Source: Aeromonas veronii
GTDB lineage: Bacteria; Pseudomonadota; Gammaproteobacteria; Enterobacterales; Aeromonadaceae
NCBI GenBank assembly: GCA_041319085.1
Contig: CP101033.1
Span: 2,072,501 to 2,136,500 of the forward strand
Direction of reading: 5' to 3'
Length of the DNA stretch: 64,000 nucleotides
Part shown: positions 63,744-64,000 of the stretch, piece after piece
Position numbering within the stretch: position 1 is the first letter of the stretch
How the letters are laid out: every line of letters begins with the position of its first letter
Notes under the pieces: model-generated
Databases searched by the model: none
What the model saw: only the letters and a program-made list of their open reading frames with translations
What the model was told of the DNA's origin: nothing
Program-made: the position numbers and the translations under genes

Positions 63744-64000
63744 ATGGGAAAAGAGACATGGCACAGCCTGGCCAAGAGCCGGATGAAGATGCTCGGCATC
63801 ACTCAGGAGCAACTAGCTGAAAAGCTGGGGGTAACTCAGGGGGCGATCGGGCATTGGTTGAATAAACGCCGCGAACCAGCGATGGACGTGATCCTCAATA
63901 TCATGAGCGTCCTTGACCTCAAGAGCATCAATATCGGGGTTGATGGCAATATCGTCGGCGACGAACCTAACATGGAGATAGCCCAGCCAGATATTCACCG
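63744..64000 (+). CDS. CI-like repressor (partial, N-terminal part)
   Basis: The gene runs off the right edge; 85 codons are visible. The helix-turn-helix is GITQEQLAEKLGVTQGAIGH followed by WLNKRREPAM. It is the only rightward gene in the visible prophage and diverges from the Cro-like gene. Whether it has a LexA-type self-cleaving C-terminus cannot be seen. No ribosome site precedes the ATG, consistent with a near-leaderless mRNA. Confidence 0.85.
   Translation, partial: MGKETWHSLAKSRMKMLGITQEQLAEKLGVTQGAIGHWLNKRREPAMDVILNIMSVLDLKSINIGVDGNIVGDEPNMEIAQPDIH

Larger units (their letters stand above)
35420..64000 (-). mobile_element. Temperate prophage with lambda-like head and P2-like tail (partial)
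   Basis: From the phage D gene rightward all genes to the window end are of phage type and mostly leftward. The left junction lies between the thrS upstream region and 35,555; no att core or tRNA could be identified. The right end, integrase and CI C-terminus lie beyond the window. All essential packaging, head, tail, lysis and replication genes seen are intact, so the prophage may be functional. Confidence 0.93.

Overview
The window looks like an Aeromonas chromosome carrying a large temperate prophage. The host part (about 1-35,420) has genes of gammaproteobacterial type (sbcB, cdd, asd, dadA, tnaA, fdhF/fhlA/hydN, thrS-infC-rpmI-rplT). It also has an mcr-3-type phosphoethanolamine transferase followed by dgkA, a gene pair known from Aeromonas chromosomes. 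I ran no database search, so the genus is an inference. Host layout: 1-4,899 is a leftward polysaccharide export and signalling operon with a STAS protein, a lipoprotein, a six-SLBB export protein, a BY-kinase-like ATPase without its P-loop lysine, and a kinase/receiver/PP2C regulator cut by the window edge. This gene set recalls the Vibrio syp system. 5,239-7,556 encodes a small periplasmic protein and a hybrid histidine kinase. 7,570-9,345 holds a lone tnpB element and a broken IS3 transposase. 9,440-11,714 is mcr-3-like plus dgkA, preceded by a PmrA-box-like direct repeat and followed by a P4-type integrase remnant. 12,297-18,438 holds sbcB, a putative outer-membrane protein, a GH36 alpha-galactosidase, an LrgA/LrgB pair and cdd. 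18,571-20,317 is a tryptophanase gene with a short upstream leader peptide that keeps the TnaC Trp/Asp/Pro spacing. dadA and asd follow. 23,392-30,167 is a formate module (fdhD, fhlA, selenocysteine-containing fdhF, hydN) without hydrogenase genes in view. 30,751-35,338 holds a tyrosine recombinase and the translation operon rplT-rpmI-infC-thrS, in which infC appears to start at AUA. The prophage fills about 35,420-64,000 and runs off the right edge. Nearly all its genes read leftward. From the right they are: a divergent CI/Cro switch, a CII-like regulator, lambda-type O and P replication genes with iteron-like repeats and an AT-rich stretch inside O, small early genes (NinX, Rha antirepressor, DUF968, RusA), a Mor-like late activator, a lysis cassette (two membrane proteins, amidase, Rz with nested Rz1), a lambda-like packaging and head module (Nu1/GpA terminase, portal, protease fused to major capsid protein), and a P2-like contractile tail (V W J I H G | FI FII E-E' T U X D). 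Five same-orientation copies of a 16-bp sequence lie at gene or domain boundaries across the late region. The integrase and the right attachment site are outside the window.
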